A DNA stretch of 64,000 nucleotides from NCBI RefSeq assembly GCF_001457475.1, contig NZ_LN831029.1, forward strand, positions 3,286,001 through 3,350,000. Direction: 5' to 3'. Made by a program: the position numbers and the translations under genes. The stretch is from Achromobacter xylosoxidans. Lineage in GTDB: Bacteria; Pseudomonadota; Gammaproteobacteria; Burkholderiales; Burkholderiaceae_B. A model generated the notes under the pieces. That model was not told where the DNA came from. It saw only the letters and a list, made by a program, of their open reading frames with translations, and did not search any database. Shown one piece after another: positions 42,161-51,659 of this stretch. Numbering within the stretch: position 1 is the stretch's first letter; every line of letters begins with the position of its first letter.

Positions 42161-42880
42161 TCAACGGCCCAGTTCTTTGCGCCAGGCGGCGAACTTGTCC
42201 TTGGTGGCCGGGTCGGTGGGCGGATACAGGCCCAGGATCGAGGCGCCGGCCTGCACCTGGCTGGTGACGAAGTCCTCGAACGCGGTCATCTCCACCGCTT
42301 CGTCCGCGATCTCGTCGGCCAGGTGCGCGGGGATCACCACCACGCCCTCGCGGTCGCCCACGACGATGTCGCCGGGAAACACGGCCACGTCGCCGCAGCC
42401 GATGGGCGCATTGATATCCAGCGCCTGGTGCAGCGTCAGGTTGGTCGGCGCGGACGGCCGGTTGTGGTACGCGGGAAAGCCGAGTTCGGCGATCTCGGGC
42501 GAGTCGCGAAAACCGCCGTCGGTGACCACGCCGGCCACGCCGCGCTTCATCAGGCGGGTCACCAGGATCGAGCCGGCCGAGGCGGCGCGCGGGTCCTTGC
42601 GGCTGTCCATCACCAGCACCGCGCCGGGCGGGCAGGTCTCGACCGCGGCGCGCTGCGGATGGGCGCGGTCCTCGAACACCTTGATGGTGTTCAGGTCCTC
42701 GCGCGCCGGGATGTAGCGCAGCGTGAAGGCCGGGCCGACCATGTTGGGCAGCGTCGCGTTCAGCGGCCGCACGTCCTGGATGAACTGGTTGCGCAGGCCG
42801 CGCTTGAACAAGGCGGTGCACAGCGTGGCGGTGCTGATGCCGGCCAGCTTGGCGCGGGTGGCGGGATTCATGTCTGACAC
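42161..42880 (-). CDS. RraA-family protein (HMG/CHA aldolase-like)
   Basis: 239 aa from GTG 42880, chosen because GGAG lies six bases upstream; ATG 42871 is the alternative. The fold-defining signature is VLVMDSRKDPRAASAGSILV followed by GVAGVVTDGGFRDSPE, where Arg and Asp form the metal/oxaloacetate site of 4-hydroxy-4-methyl-2-oxoglutarate aldolases; the C-terminal GDIVVGDREGVVVIP is also typical. It probably acts as an aldolase or decarboxylase on a 2-keto acid made by the dehydratase upstream, not as an RNase E inhibitor. Confidence 0.82.
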   Translation of the reverse strand: MSDMNPATRAKLAGISTATLCTALFKRGLRNQFIQDVRPLNATLPNMVGPAFTLRYIPAREDLNTIKVFEDRAHPQRAAVETCPPGAVLVMDSRKDPRAASAGSILVTRLMKRGVAGVVTDGGFRDSPEIAELGFPAYHNRPSAPTNLTLHQALDINAPIGCGDVAVFPGDIVVGDREGVVVIPAHLADEIADEAVEMTAFEDFVTSQVQAGASILGLYPPTDPATKDKFAAWRKELGR

Positions 42881-42918
42881 GGAAAACTCCAGGGAAAGCG
42901 ATTCAGGGGATGGCGGGT

Positions 42919-44649
42919 TCAGAAGATTTCCGGTTCCGGCACGGGCGCGCCGAAGCTGGTCTCGAGGAAGTCGAAGTCGCAGCCCTCGTCGGCCTGCAGG
43001 ATGTGTTGCGAGTACATCCAGCCGTAGCCGCGCTCGTAGCGCTTGGGCGGCGGCGTCCAGGCGGCGCGGCGCGCGGCCAGTTCCTCGTCGCTGACGTTCA
43101 GGTGGATGCTGCGGGCCGGCACGTCGACGGTGATCAGGTCGCCGGTCTTGACCAGCGCCAGCGGGCCGCCGATGTAGGCTTCGGGCGCCGCGTGCAGGAT
43201 GCAGGCGCCGTAGCTGGTGCCGCTCATGCGCGCGTCGGACAGGCGCAGCATGTCGCGCACGCCCTGCTTGACCAGCTTGGTGGGGATCGGCAGCATGCCC
43301 CACTCCGGCATGCCGGGTCCGCCCTGCGGGCCGGCGTTGCGCAGGATCATGATGTGGTCGGCGGTGACGTCCAGGTTCTCGTCGTCGACCGCGGCTTTCA
43401 TGCTGGGATAGTCGTCGAACACCAGCGCCGGGCCGGTGTGTCGCAGGTACTGCGGGGCGCAGGCGCTGGGCTTGATGACGCAGCCGTCCGGCGCGATGTT
43501 GCCGCGCAGGACCGCCAGCGCGCCCTCGTCGTAGATGGCGGTGTCGAGCTTGCGGATGACGTCGTCGTTGTAGACCTCGGCGCCGGCGATGTTCTCGCCC
43601 AGCGTCTTGCCGGTGACGGTCATGGCGGACAGGTCCAGGTGGCCTTCCAGGCGCGACATCAGCGCCGGCAGGCCGCCGGCGTAGAAGAAGTCTTCCATCA
43701 GGTACTTGTCGCCGCTGGGCCGGATATTGGCGATGACCGGCACCTTGCGGCTGGCGGCGTCGAAGTCGTCCAGGCCCACAGGATGGCCGGCGCGACGCGA
43801 CATGGCCACCAGGTGGATGATGGCGTTGGTGGAGCAGCCCATGGCCATGGCCACGTTGATGGCGTTCTTGAACGAGGCCAGCGTCAGGATGCGCTGCGGC
43901 GTCAGGTCGTCCCACACCATCTCGACCACGCGGCGGCCGCATTCGGCCGACATGCGCATGTGGTTGACGTCGGCCGCCGGGATCGACGAGGCCCCCGGCA
44001 GCGTCATGCCGATGGCCTCGGCGATGGCGGTCATGGTGCTGGCCGTGCCCATCGTCATGCAGGTGCCGTAGCTGCGGGCGATGCCGCCTTCGACCTCGGT
44101 CCATTGTTCCTGCGTGATCTTGCCGGCGCGGCGCTCGTCCCACAGCTTCCAGGCATCCGAGCCGGAGCCCAGGATCTTGCCCTTCCAGTTGCCGCGCAGC
44201 ATCGGGCCGGCGGGCACGTAGACACAGGGCAGCCCGGCGCTGATGGCGCCCATCAAGAGGCCCGGCGTGGTCTTGTCGCAGCCGCCCAGCAGCACCGCGC
44301 CGTCCACCGGGTGGCTGCGCAGCAGTTCCTCGGCCTCCATCGCCAGCATGTTCCGGTACAGCATGGTGGTGGGCTTGACGAACGATTCGGACACCGAGAT
44401 GGCCGGCAGTTCCACCGGGAAGCCGCCGGCCTGGAACACGCCGCGCTTGACGTCCTCGACGCGCTGCTTGAAGTGGCTGTGGCAGGGGTTCAGGTCGGAC
44501 CAGGTGTTGATGATGGCGATGATCGGGCGACCGGCCCAGTCGTCGGGGCCATAGCCCATCTGCATCATGCGGGAACGATGGCCGAACGAGCGCAGGTCGT
44601 CCTTGGCCATCCAGGCGGCGCTGCGCAGGCTTTCGTAGGTGCGTTTCAT
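42919..44649 (-). CDS. IlvD/Edd-family dehydratase (sugar-acid dehydratase-like)
   Basis: 576 aa, the length of L-arabinonate/D-xylonate dehydratases. The three iron-sulfur cysteines are in SDLNPCHSHF, LLGGCDKTTPG and YGTCMTMGTAST. The N-terminus (RSAAWMAKDDLRSFGHRSRM) is characteristic of the sugar-acid branch rather than of IlvD. It would dehydrate an aldonate to a 2-keto-3-deoxy acid. It heads an operon with the RraA-like and Bug genes and is divergent from a GntR regulator. Confidence 0.87.
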   Translation of the reverse strand: MKRTYESLRSAAWMAKDDLRSFGHRSRMMQMGYGPDDWAGRPIIAIINTWSDLNPCHSHFKQRVEDVKRGVFQAGGFPVELPAISVSESFVKPTTMLYRNMLAMEAEELLRSHPVDGAVLLGGCDKTTPGLLMGAISAGLPCVYVPAGPMLRGNWKGKILGSGSDAWKLWDERRAGKITQEQWTEVEGGIARSYGTCMTMGTASTMTAIAEAIGMTLPGASSIPAADVNHMRMSAECGRRVVEMVWDDLTPQRILTLASFKNAINVAMAMGCSTNAIIHLVAMSRRAGHPVGLDDFDAASRKVPVIANIRPSGDKYLMEDFFYAGGLPALMSRLEGHLDLSAMTVTGKTLGENIAGAEVYNDDVIRKLDTAIYDEGALAVLRGNIAPDGCVIKPSACAPQYLRHTGPALVFDDYPSMKAAVDDENLDVTADHIMILRNAGPQGGPGMPEWGMLPIPTKLVKQGVRDMLRLSDARMSGTSYGACILHAAPEAYIGGPLALVKTGDLITVDVPARSIHLNVSDEELAARRAAWTPPPKRYERGYGWMYSQHILQADEGCDFDFLETSFGAPVPEPEIF

Positions 44650-44714
44650 AGGCGGGTGCGGGTCCAGGGATGCGAAAAGAGAAAGAGAAGAAATCGTTGA
44701 CCGGACCATTTAAA

Positions 44715-44730
44715 CACTAATACATTAGTG
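44715..44730. promoter_or_regulatory. palindrome CACTAAT-AC-ATTAGTG, candidate GntR operator
   Basis: Perfect 7-bp arms around AC, 66 bp upstream of the dehydratase start and 114 bp before the GntR start. FCD-type GntR regulators commonly bind such sites in divergent promoters. Confidence 0.6.
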
Positions 44731-44843
44731 CGTCAGCTAGGTGAAAACCCGCTACACTCCGCTTCCACGACTGCCCCTTGCGATCGACCTTGACGACCGA
44801 CGCTTCCGACCGACCTACCGAGAATTTCCCGGATTCCGCTCCG

Positions 44844-45545
44844 ATGCCCAGCCCCAAGCTCAGACTGGACCGCTCGCGGCATGCCGCGCCCCAGGTCTTC
44901 GAACATCTGCGCGAACAGATCATGTCGCTGGCGCTGGCGCCGGGCGCGCCGCTGTCGCGCGTGGAGCTGGCCGAGGCCTACGGCCTGAGCCAGACGCCGA
45001 TCCGCGACGCGCTCATGAAGCTGGCAGAGGAAGCGCTGGTCGAGATCTATCCGCAGCACACCACCGTGGTCAGCCGCATCGACATCGCCGCGGCGCGCCA
45101 GGCGCATTTCCTGCGGCGTTCGATCGAACTGGAAATCGTGCACCTTTTGGCGCAGAAACCCGATCCCCTGCTGGTCCAGCGTCTGCAGGCCAGCATCGAC
45201 CGCCAGCGCGTCTGCCACGCCGCCGGCCAATACCAGCAGTTCATGGAAGCCGACCAGGCCTTCCATCGCGACATGCACACGGCCGCCGGCGTCACGGCGC
45301 TGTGGGACATGGAGCAGCGCTACAGCGGCCACGTCGACCGCCTGCGCCGCCTGCACCTGCCGGAAGCCGGCAAGGCCGAACGCATCATGGACGACCACCA
45401 GCGGGTGCTGGACGCCATCGCCGCCGGCGATGCGCCGCGGGCGCAGCAGGCGCTGCGCGAGCACCTGTCGGGCACCCTCAGCCAGGTGGCCGAGATCTGC
45501 AAGCGCTATCCGGACTACGTGCTGGCGCCCTACTCCAACGCATAA
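44844..45545 (+). CDS. GntR-family regulator, FadR (FCD) subfamily
   Basis: 233 aa from ATG 44844; TTG 44778 would extend it without support. The winged HTH spans about residues 15-80 (LAEAYGLSQTPIRDALMKL has the P-x-R-D-A signature) and the FCD domain about 88-215, with metal-ligand residues in EADQAFHRDMHTAAG and DDHQRVLDAI. It probably represses the divergent dehydratase operon through the palindrome at 44715. Its last 16 bp overlap the convergent propeller gene. Confidence 0.87.
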   Translation: MPSPKLRLDRSRHAAPQVFEHLREQIMSLALAPGAPLSRVELAEAYGLSQTPIRDALMKLAEEALVEIYPQHTTVVSRIDIAAARQAHFLRRSIELEIVHLLAQKPDPLLVQRLQASIDRQRVCHAAGQYQQFMEADQAFHRDMHTAAGVTALWDMEQRYSGHVDRLRRLHLPEAGKAERIMDDHQRVLDAIAAGDAPRAQQALREHLSGTLSQVAEICKRYPDYVLAPYSNA

Positions 45546-46903
45546 CGCACGATGAGGGTCCTGCCGTCGCGATCGGCATGCACCAGCAGGCCCTCGCCCG
45601 CCGCGTCCAGCCCGAGCAGCCCGCGCTCCTGGTCGGGCGACAGCTGGAACGGCCGCCAACTGCGCCCCTGGTCGCGGGTGTGGAAATACGTGCGGGTGTA
45701 TTCGCCAAACGAAAACAGGTGGTCGGCGTAGGTCTGGATCACCCAGCCGTTGCGGCCGAACCAGGCCTGCCCGATCCAGGTGGGCCGGCCCCGCACGTCG
45801 GGTGTGGCGGCCAGTTCGTGCCAGTTGCCCTGGTCCGGCTCCAGGCGAAAGATGCGGTTGCCATGGGTGGCATACACCGGCTGGCCCAGCACCGGGCGCG
45901 ATAGCGGGTCCTGCGCCGGCACCGGCGCCACGTCATGGGTGATGCGGAATGCCGGCGACGCGCCGCTCTGGAACCGCACCTCGAAGCGCCGCGTCTCGAT
46001 GCGCCGCGCGCCGCCATCGGCGGTGACGCCTTCGCGCCAGCTCCAGCCCACCGCGCGGTCGGCCGCCGCCGGGTACAGCGACCAGCCGTAGGCCAGTTGC
46101 TCGCCCGCGCCCGCCTGCTCATGAAAGGCCTTGGCGTAGCTGCCGGCATCGGGCCAGACCTGTTCGCGCAACCGCAGCGCCGACCAGCGCCGGGCGCCGT
46201 CTTCGCTCACCAAAAGGCGCTCGCCGTCCGCGCCGTCCTCCAGCGCCACGGCGCGCGCCTCGCTCAGGAACATGGTGTGCCGTTGCGGCGCGCCCAGCGC
46301 GACCTCCGGATCGTAGCGCCACGTGGCGCCCTGGTCGTCGGAACGCAGGACGTCCCGCGCGGCCGGTTGGTCGCCGTCGCCCGGACGGCGCAAGGTGCTG
46401 GTCACCAGATACAGAGTCTGGCCCGGCGTGCCGATGAGCGTCACGCCGGTGTCGCCGCCAATCGAACCCAGCAGCGCGTAGCGGCCGTTGTCGCGGCCGC
46501 CATAGACCAGGTTGCGGACCTCGCGCGAGGCCGCGCCAGCGCGCAACAGATCCAGCGCCAGGTCGGCCTGACCGGCGGCCAATGCCGGCGCGGTCCCCTG
46601 CGCCGACGCGCGCCGGGGTTCATGGCGCTCGGCCACGGCGGGCAGCAGCGCGTCCAGCACCGGCGCGCGGCCCAACCCGGCCAGGTCGCGCTCGCCCGAG
46701 ATCAATTGACCGGTCAGGTACTGGTGATCGCCATAGCGGTACAGGCGCGTGCGCGAATAGCCGGCCAGCGGCGGGCCGTCGAGTTCGCCGATGACCTCGC
46801 TGCGCGTCAACGGCTGGCCTTCCGGCACCAGCTGGTGCAGGCCATAGGCCAGCAGGCCGGTCGCGGCAATCGCGGCCACACCCGCGAACCCCCTGATATT
46901 CAT
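45530..46903 (-). CDS. membrane-anchored Asp-box (BNR/sialidase-like) propeller protein
   Basis: 457 aa from ATG 46903. A hydrophobic N-terminal segment (about 6-22) suggests an anchored or secreted protein. At least three Asp-box motifs are seen, SDDQGATWRY, SEDGARRWSA and TRDQGRSWRP, which mark turns of six- or seven-bladed propellers; no sialidase arginine triad is evident. Function unknown. It converges on the GntR gene with a 16-bp overlap, and the upstream gene at 47072 is divergent. Confidence 0.65.
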   Translation of the reverse strand: MNIRGFAGVAAIAATGLLAYGLHQLVPEGQPLTRSEVIGELDGPPLAGYSRTRLYRYGDHQYLTGQLISGERDLAGLGRAPVLDALLPAVAERHEPRRASAQGTAPALAAGQADLALDLLRAGAASREVRNLVYGGRDNGRYALLGSIGGDTGVTLIGTPGQTLYLVTSTLRRPGDGDQPAARDVLRSDDQGATWRYDPEVALGAPQRHTMFLSEARAVALEDGADGERLLVSEDGARRWSALRLREQVWPDAGSYAKAFHEQAGAGEQLAYGWSLYPAAADRAVGWSWREGVTADGGARRIETRRFEVRFQSGASPAFRITHDVAPVPAQDPLSRPVLGQPVYATHGNRIFRLEPDQGNWHELAATPDVRGRPTWIGQAWFGRNGWVIQTYADHLFSFGEYTRTYFHTRDQGRSWRPFQLSPDQERGLLGLDAAGEGLLVHADRDGRTLIVRYALE

Positions 46904-47071
46904 CGTGCTTGTCACTCCTGCGATGCGGGACAGCGCCAGACGTCGCCATGGGCGCCATCCGGACGGACGAGACTATACCTCCGCGCCGCACACCGCGCCG
47001 CGCTCCGGCTGTGACCGGATCTTTCTCTATACTGGGGCCACTCACACGGACGCCGCTCGGGAAACGCCCTC

Positions 47072-47659
47072 ATGACAGCAAGGCAAGCGCTACACATACT
47101 GATCCTGGCCATGCTGGCGGGATCGGCCTGGGCCGAGCCGGCCGCCACGGCGGCGGACGCCTGCGCCGCGGCGCAGCGTGGCGGCAAAGCAGCGCAGGCC
47201 GACGCCTGCGCGGGCGCCAGCGTGCCGCGCGAGGCGGACAATACCGGTCTGGCGCCAAGCCCTGGCTCGGACTGGCAGCCGCTGGCCCCGCAAAGCATGC
47301 CGGGGGTGTTCTATGACGGCGCCTCCATCACGCAGCTGTCCGAACGGCCGGTGGTGATGCTGGCCACGGTGGCCTGGTTCTACGCCCAGCCACGGGTCTC
47401 CGAAACCAATGGCCAGCCCTATGGGTCGGTGACGCAGGCCGTGATCATGAACTGCAGCAACAATACCTACACCGTCACCGAGACCCAGCATTACGCCGGC
47501 CCCAACGCCACCGGCAGCCTGGTGGAATCGCTGCCCGTGGCAGGCATGTCGAGCGCGCCGGTGGTGCGCGACCCGGTGCAACGCTCGCTGCGCACCGTGA
47601 TCTGCCCGGCCGACGGCCGCCGCGCGCCGCCCCAGGGCACGGCGGCGGGCAAGGACTAG
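47072..47659 (+). CDS. secreted adhesin-E-like protein
   Basis: 195 aa with a signal peptide ending in GSAWA-EP. The mature N-terminus is Ala/Cys-rich (ADACAAAQRGGKAAQADACAG). The C-terminal domain (about 75-180) has VVMLATVAWFYAQPRVSET, MNCSNNTYTVTETQHYAG and RTVICPADG, with a Cys pair, resembling the surface-adhesin protein E fold. Laminin or plasminogen binding is known for the Haemophilus protein; here it is only a fold-level suggestion. Monocistronic. Confidence 0.5.
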   Translation: MTARQALHILILAMLAGSAWAEPAATAADACAAAQRGGKAAQADACAGASVPREADNTGLAPSPGSDWQPLAPQSMPGVFYDGASITQLSERPVVMLATVAWFYAQPRVSETNGQPYGSVTQAVIMNCSNNTYTVTETQHYAGPNATGSLVESLPVAGMSSAPVVRDPVQRSLRTVICPADGRRAPPQGTAAGKD

Positions 47660-47736
47660 GGCCTGCCGCGACCGCGCCGCGCGTCCTGGTCACGCGTCCG
47701 GATGTCCATGCGAGGCGCCTGTTGCATGGACAGGGC

Positions 47737-48561
47737 CTAGCCGCGCCAATAGCGGTAGAGCGCGCGCGCCGCGGCGTCCAGCGCGAAGCCGAGCGCCCCG
47801 ATCAGCAGCACCATGGCCATCAGTTCCGAATAGGCCAGCCGGTCGCGCGTGTCCAGGATGAAATAGCCCATCCCCGCCGATACGCCCAGCATTTCGCACG
47901 GCACCAGCACGATCCAGAGAATGCCGATGGCCAGCCGCGCCCCGGTCAGGATGTGGCCCAGGACGCCAGGCAGGATCACGTGGCGCAGGGTTTCCCAGCG
48001 GGTCGCGGCCATGCTTTGCGCCAGCTGCAGCCAGCGCGCGTCCAGCTGCTGCACGCCTGCGGCCGTATTCAGCACGATGGGCCACACCGCGGCAAAGGCC
48101 AGCAGGAAATACACCGGGTCGTCGCCCACGCCGAACACCATCACCGCTATCGGCATCCACGACAGCGGCGAGATCATGCGCAGGAACTGCATGGCCGGCG
48201 ACAACGCCGCCTCCAGGCGCCGGTAGCTGCCGATGGCCAGCCCGAGCGGCACGCCGATGGCCAGCGCCAGCCCCAGGCCCACGGCCACGCGCCGCAGGCT
48301 CACCAGCACGTGCAGCGGCAGATCCGAGCCGGTCAGCAGTTGCCACAGGCTGGCGAAGGTGGCGGCGGGCGCAAAGCGCCGCGCCATGCCGCCGGCGGGC
48401 GCCAGTACCTCGGTACCCAGCCACCACAGCGCCAGCAGCGCCGCCAGGCCGGCCAGCCCAAGCACGGCGCGCGCGGCCGGGCCGTCGCGCCGCGCGCGGG
48501 TGCGCGCAGGCACGGCGACGGGCTGCGCGCCGCCCGCGGCCAGCGACTGACGCGCCGTCAC
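47737..48561 (-). CDS. sulfonate/nitrate/taurine-type ABC transporter permease
   Basis: 274 aa, SsuC/TauC family. About six membrane segments, with the coupling loop AAGVQQLDARWLQLAQSMAA. The start overlaps the binding-protein stop by 4 bp. It is the last gene of the five-gene operon 52213-47737. Confidence 0.88.
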   Translation of the reverse strand: MTARQSLAAGGAQPVAVPARTRARRDGPAARAVLGLAGLAALLALWWLGTEVLAPAGGMARRFAPAATFASLWQLLTGSDLPLHVLVSLRRVAVGLGLALAIGVPLGLAIGSYRRLEAALSPAMQFLRMISPLSWMPIAVMVFGVGDDPVYFLLAFAAVWPIVLNTAAGVQQLDARWLQLAQSMAATRWETLRHVILPGVLGHILTGARLAIGILWIVLVPCEMLGVSAGMGYFILDTRDRLAYSELMAMVLLIGALGFALDAAARALYRYWRG

Positions 48562-49748
48562 GCCCGCACCATCTCGGCCCGGCTGTACGACTCGGGAAAG
48601 CCGAAGCGTCCCAATCCGCCCGCCGCCTCGATGGCGCGCCTGACGTAGCGGTCGTCGACCAGCTCGGCGGCCGCCCGCGCCGGATCCAGGTTCGCCAGAA
48701 AGCCGCGATCGGCCTCGATCACGGTGTCGCGCAGGCGCCGCACCAGTTCCTCGGTATAGCTGGGGAACGGGTATGGCTGGAAGTCGATGCGGCGCTCATC
48801 CCAGTCGGCGTGGCGGATCGCGCCGCTGGCCAGGTATTGCTCGCGGTCGGACGGCGGCGGCGCCAGCACCTTGCTCAAGGCCGGCAGGCCGTGCGGGGTG
48901 TAGCGGTTGATGCCTTCCTTGGACAGCAGCCTGGCGGTCTCTTCGCGGTTGTCGCGGATCCACAGCTGCGCCTGGACGATGGCGTCGACCACCTTCTGCG
49001 ACCACTCGGGGCGCTGCTGCAGGTCGCGCTCGTGCATGAACACCACGCAGCAGGCGTGGTTGCGCCAGACGTCGCCGGTAAAGCGCAGCACCTTGCCCAC
49101 GCCCAGCGTCTCGGCCACGGCATTGAAGGGTTCGGCCACGATGTAGCCTGCGATGCGGTTTTGCGCCAGCGCCGGCGGCATGTCGGCCGGCGCCATCACC
49201 ACCAGGTTGACTTCGTTGGCGGCCGGCGCGCCGTCCTTGCGCGACACGGGCTCCAGGCCGTTCTCGCGCAGCAGGTATTGCAGCACCACGTTGTGGATGG
49301 AATACCAGAACGGGATCGCCACGGTCTTGCCGCCCAGCTGCTTGACGTCGTTGATGGCCGGCGCCACCGTCAGGCCCGAGCCGCCGACGTGGTTCCAGGC
49401 CACCACCTTGGCCGGCACCTGGCTGCCGAAGCGCGCCCACACCGTCATCGGCGACAGCAGGTGCACCACGTTGACCTGCCCCGAAATGAACGCCTCGATC
49501 ACCTGCGCCCAACTGCGCAGCAGCGTCGGCTTTTCGGCCTTCACCCCGGCCTTGTCGAACAGGCCGTTGTTATGCGCTACCAGCAATGGCGCCGCGTCGG
49601 TGATCGGCAGGTAGCCGATGCGCACCGGGGCGTCGGGCTCGCTCTGCGCCCGCGCGTTGAACGCCGACAGCAGCGGCGCGGCGCCGCCCACCGTCAGCAG
49701 GGCCGAGAGTTTCAACCAGTCGCGACGCGACATGTGTTCAAGGCACAT
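48558..49748 (-). CDS. ABC transporter substrate-binding protein, NrtA/SsuA/TauA-like
   Basis: 396 aa from ATG 49748, which has AAGGAG seven bases upstream. A Tat signal, MSRRDWLKLSALLTVGG, begins at residue 6. The NMT1/NrtA pattern follows: VRIGYLPITDAAPLLVAHNNGLFDKAG and IPFWYSIHNVVLQYLLRENG. Its length and motifs are closer to nitrate/bicarbonate-type NrtA proteins than to short SsuA. It overlaps the ATPase stop by 11 bp. Ligand uncertain; the oxidoreductase in the operon argues for an organosulfur compound. Confidence 0.85.
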   Translation of the reverse strand: MCLEHMSRRDWLKLSALLTVGGAAPLLSAFNARAQSEPDAPVRIGYLPITDAAPLLVAHNNGLFDKAGVKAEKPTLLRSWAQVIEAFISGQVNVVHLLSPMTVWARFGSQVPAKVVAWNHVGGSGLTVAPAINDVKQLGGKTVAIPFWYSIHNVVLQYLLRENGLEPVSRKDGAPAANEVNLVVMAPADMPPALAQNRIAGYIVAEPFNAVAETLGVGKVLRFTGDVWRNHACCVVFMHERDLQQRPEWSQKVVDAIVQAQLWIRDNREETARLLSKEGINRYTPHGLPALSKVLAPPPSDREQYLASGAIRHADWDERRIDFQPYPFPSYTEELVRRLRDTVIEADRGFLANLDPARAAAELVDDRYVRRAIEAAGGLGRFGFPESYSRAEMVRA

Positions 49749-50550
49749 CGATAGACTCCTTGGCGGCTTGGCCGCGTGCGACCCGCAGCGCATCGCGCAG
49801 GCGGGTCAGGATTTCCAGGCGCAGCGCGCCCATTTCAGGCAAGAGATCGGCGCGCGGCTGCGGCAGGTCCACCGACCACACGCCCAGGATGCGTCCGGGC
49901 GCGCCGCCCAGCAGCACGATGCGGTCGGCCAGCAGCAGCGCTTCGTCGATATCGTGGGTGATGAGGACGGCGGCGGTATGGAAGTCGGCCACCACCTTGC
50001 GCAGCAGCGCCTGCATGTCGCCGCGCGTGACCTCGTCGAGCGCGCCGAAGGGTTCGTCCAGCAGCAGCACCGCCGGCTGGCGCGCCAGGCAGCGCGCCAG
50101 CGCGGTGCGCTGCGCCATGCCACCGGACAGTTGCGTCGGCCGCAGGTGGCGCGCATGCGACAGGCCGACCTCGTCGATGGCCTGGTCGATCCGCAGGCGC
50201 CGTTCGGCCGCGTCCAGCACGGGCTGGTGGACGAAATCCAGGCCGAACGCGACATTGCGCTCCAGCGACAGCCACGGCAACAGGCTGGGATCCTGGAACG
50301 CCACCGCCACGCGCGGATGCACGCCGGTCAACGGCGCGCCCTCCATCAACAGCGTGCCGGCGCTGGCCGGCTGCAACCCCGCCAGCACCCGCAACAGGCT
50401 GGACTTGCCGGCGCCGCTGGCGCCCAGCACCGCCACCACCTCGCACCGATCCAGCGCCAGGTCCACGTCCCGGAACACGTCCATGGACGCGCCGGGGTAG
50501 CGCAGCGCCAGCGCGCTGGCCTGCAACACGGGGCGCGGCGGCGCGCTCAT
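49738..50550 (-). CDS. sulfonate/nitrate-type ABC transporter ATP-binding protein
   Basis: 270 aa from ATG 50550. Walker A GASGAGKSS, signature LSGGMAQRTALAR, Walker B VLLLDEPFGALD and H-loop LITHDIDEA, with the SsuB/TauB arrangement. It overlaps the acyl-CoA-dehydrogenase-like gene by 4 bp and the binding protein by 11 bp. Confidence 0.92.
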   Translation of the reverse strand: MSAPPRPVLQASALALRYPGASMDVFRDVDLALDRCEVVAVLGASGAGKSSLLRVLAGLQPASAGTLLMEGAPLTGVHPRVAVAFQDPSLLPWLSLERNVAFGLDFVHQPVLDAAERRLRIDQAIDEVGLSHARHLRPTQLSGGMAQRTALARCLARQPAVLLLDEPFGALDEVTRGDMQALLRKVVADFHTAAVLITHDIDEALLLADRIVLLGGAPGRILGVWSVDLPQPRADLLPEMGALRLEILTRLRDALRVARGQAAKESIDVP

Positions 50551-51659
50551 GCGGCGCCCTCGGCCGCGAGCCGGGCCTGGCGCTTGGCCAGCTCGGTCTT
50601 GAGCTGCACCAGGCTGGGGGTGACGATGGGCAGGAAGGCCGCCTCGCGCCAGCGGCGCGCAAAACCGTCGCCAGCCGGTCTCAGGTAGGCCGCGCCGCCG
50701 CTGGCCTGCAGTTCCAGCTGCACTGCCTGGCTGGCGATCTCGGCCAGGGCGATGCGGCTCTCGAACAGCAGCCACGGTTCGGCCACGAAGCGTTCGCTGC
50801 GCACGCCGGCTACCAGGCGCGCGGTCACTTCGTCGAGCTGCCGCGCCAGCGCCTGCAGGGGTTCGGCGAGGATGCCGCGCGAGGCCTGGCCCTGCCCGGC
50901 CTCGCCAGCCGCGCGCAAGGCGCGCCGCGCCAGGCCGATGGACAGGCCGCACTGCAGCCCGGCGAAGGCCGGCCGCGCTCGCGGCAGATACTGGCGCGCG
51001 TCCGGATGGATCAGCCATTCGGGCCCGATGCGTACATCGCGCACGTCCAGCGCCGCCGTGTTGCTGGACTGCAGCGCCAGCAGGTTCAGGTCGGCGCTGC
51101 GCGTCAGTCCGTCGATGTCGTGCGGCAAGGCCACCACCGCCGGCGTGCCGTCCGGCGACGAGACGGCCGCGGCCACCAGGAAGCCCTGCTTGCGCAGGTT
51201 GGTCACCCACGGCATGCGGCCGTCCAGCCGCCAATCCGTGCCGTCCTGGCGCGCGCCGATCTGCAGCGATTCGATGCCGCTGAGGAACTTCATGGCGTTC
51301 GACAGCGCCGTGGCGCCGGCCGTTTCGCCCGCCAGCAAGGGCGCCAGCCACGCCCGCGACAAGGCCGCGTTGGGGCTGCGCAGCAGGTATTCGATGAAAA
51401 CGCGCTGGCCCCAGGCCACGAAGGCCGCGGCCACGGAATGCTCGGCCACCTGCGACACCGCCTCGATGGCGTCGCCGATGTCGGTGCCCGGCGCGCCGCC
51501 CTGCTCAGCCGGCACGCCCAGGCGGAACACGCCCGCCTCGGCCAATCGCGGCAGGACCTCGGCGGCGTCATGGCTGCCGTCGTCCAGCGCGCCGGCATGG
51601 GCGTCGAGCCAGGCGGCCAGCCCGGGCGACAGGCGCGGGTCCGGTTGCCGCGCCGTCAT
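50547..51659 (-). CDS. acyl-CoA dehydrogenase-family oxidoreductase (SfnB/DszC-like)
   Basis: 370 aa flavoprotein fold: N-terminal helices, a central beta domain (about 120-215; WRLDGRMPWVTNLRKQGFLV) and a C-terminal helical bundle. The acyl-CoA dehydrogenase catalytic Glu is not evident. Relatives within sulfonate or alkanesulfonate gene clusters are FMNH2-dependent monooxygenases acting on organosulfur compounds (SfnB, DszC). It overlaps its neighbours by 4 bp on both sides, so it is co-expressed with the transporter. Organosulfur oxidation is inferred from context. Confidence 0.75.
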   Translation of the reverse strand: MTARQPDPRLSPGLAAWLDAHAGALDDGSHDAAEVLPRLAEAGVFRLGVPAEQGGAPGTDIGDAIEAVSQVAEHSVAAAFVAWGQRVFIEYLLRSPNAALSRAWLAPLLAGETAGATALSNAMKFLSGIESLQIGARQDGTDWRLDGRMPWVTNLRKQGFLVAAAVSSPDGTPAVVALPHDIDGLTRSADLNLLALQSSNTAALDVRDVRIGPEWLIHPDARQYLPRARPAFAGLQCGLSIGLARRALRAAGEAGQGQASRGILAEPLQALARQLDEVTARLVAGVRSERFVAEPWLLFESRIALAEIASQAVQLELQASGGAAYLRPAGDGFARRWREAAFLPIVTPSLVQLKTELAKRQARLAAEGAA

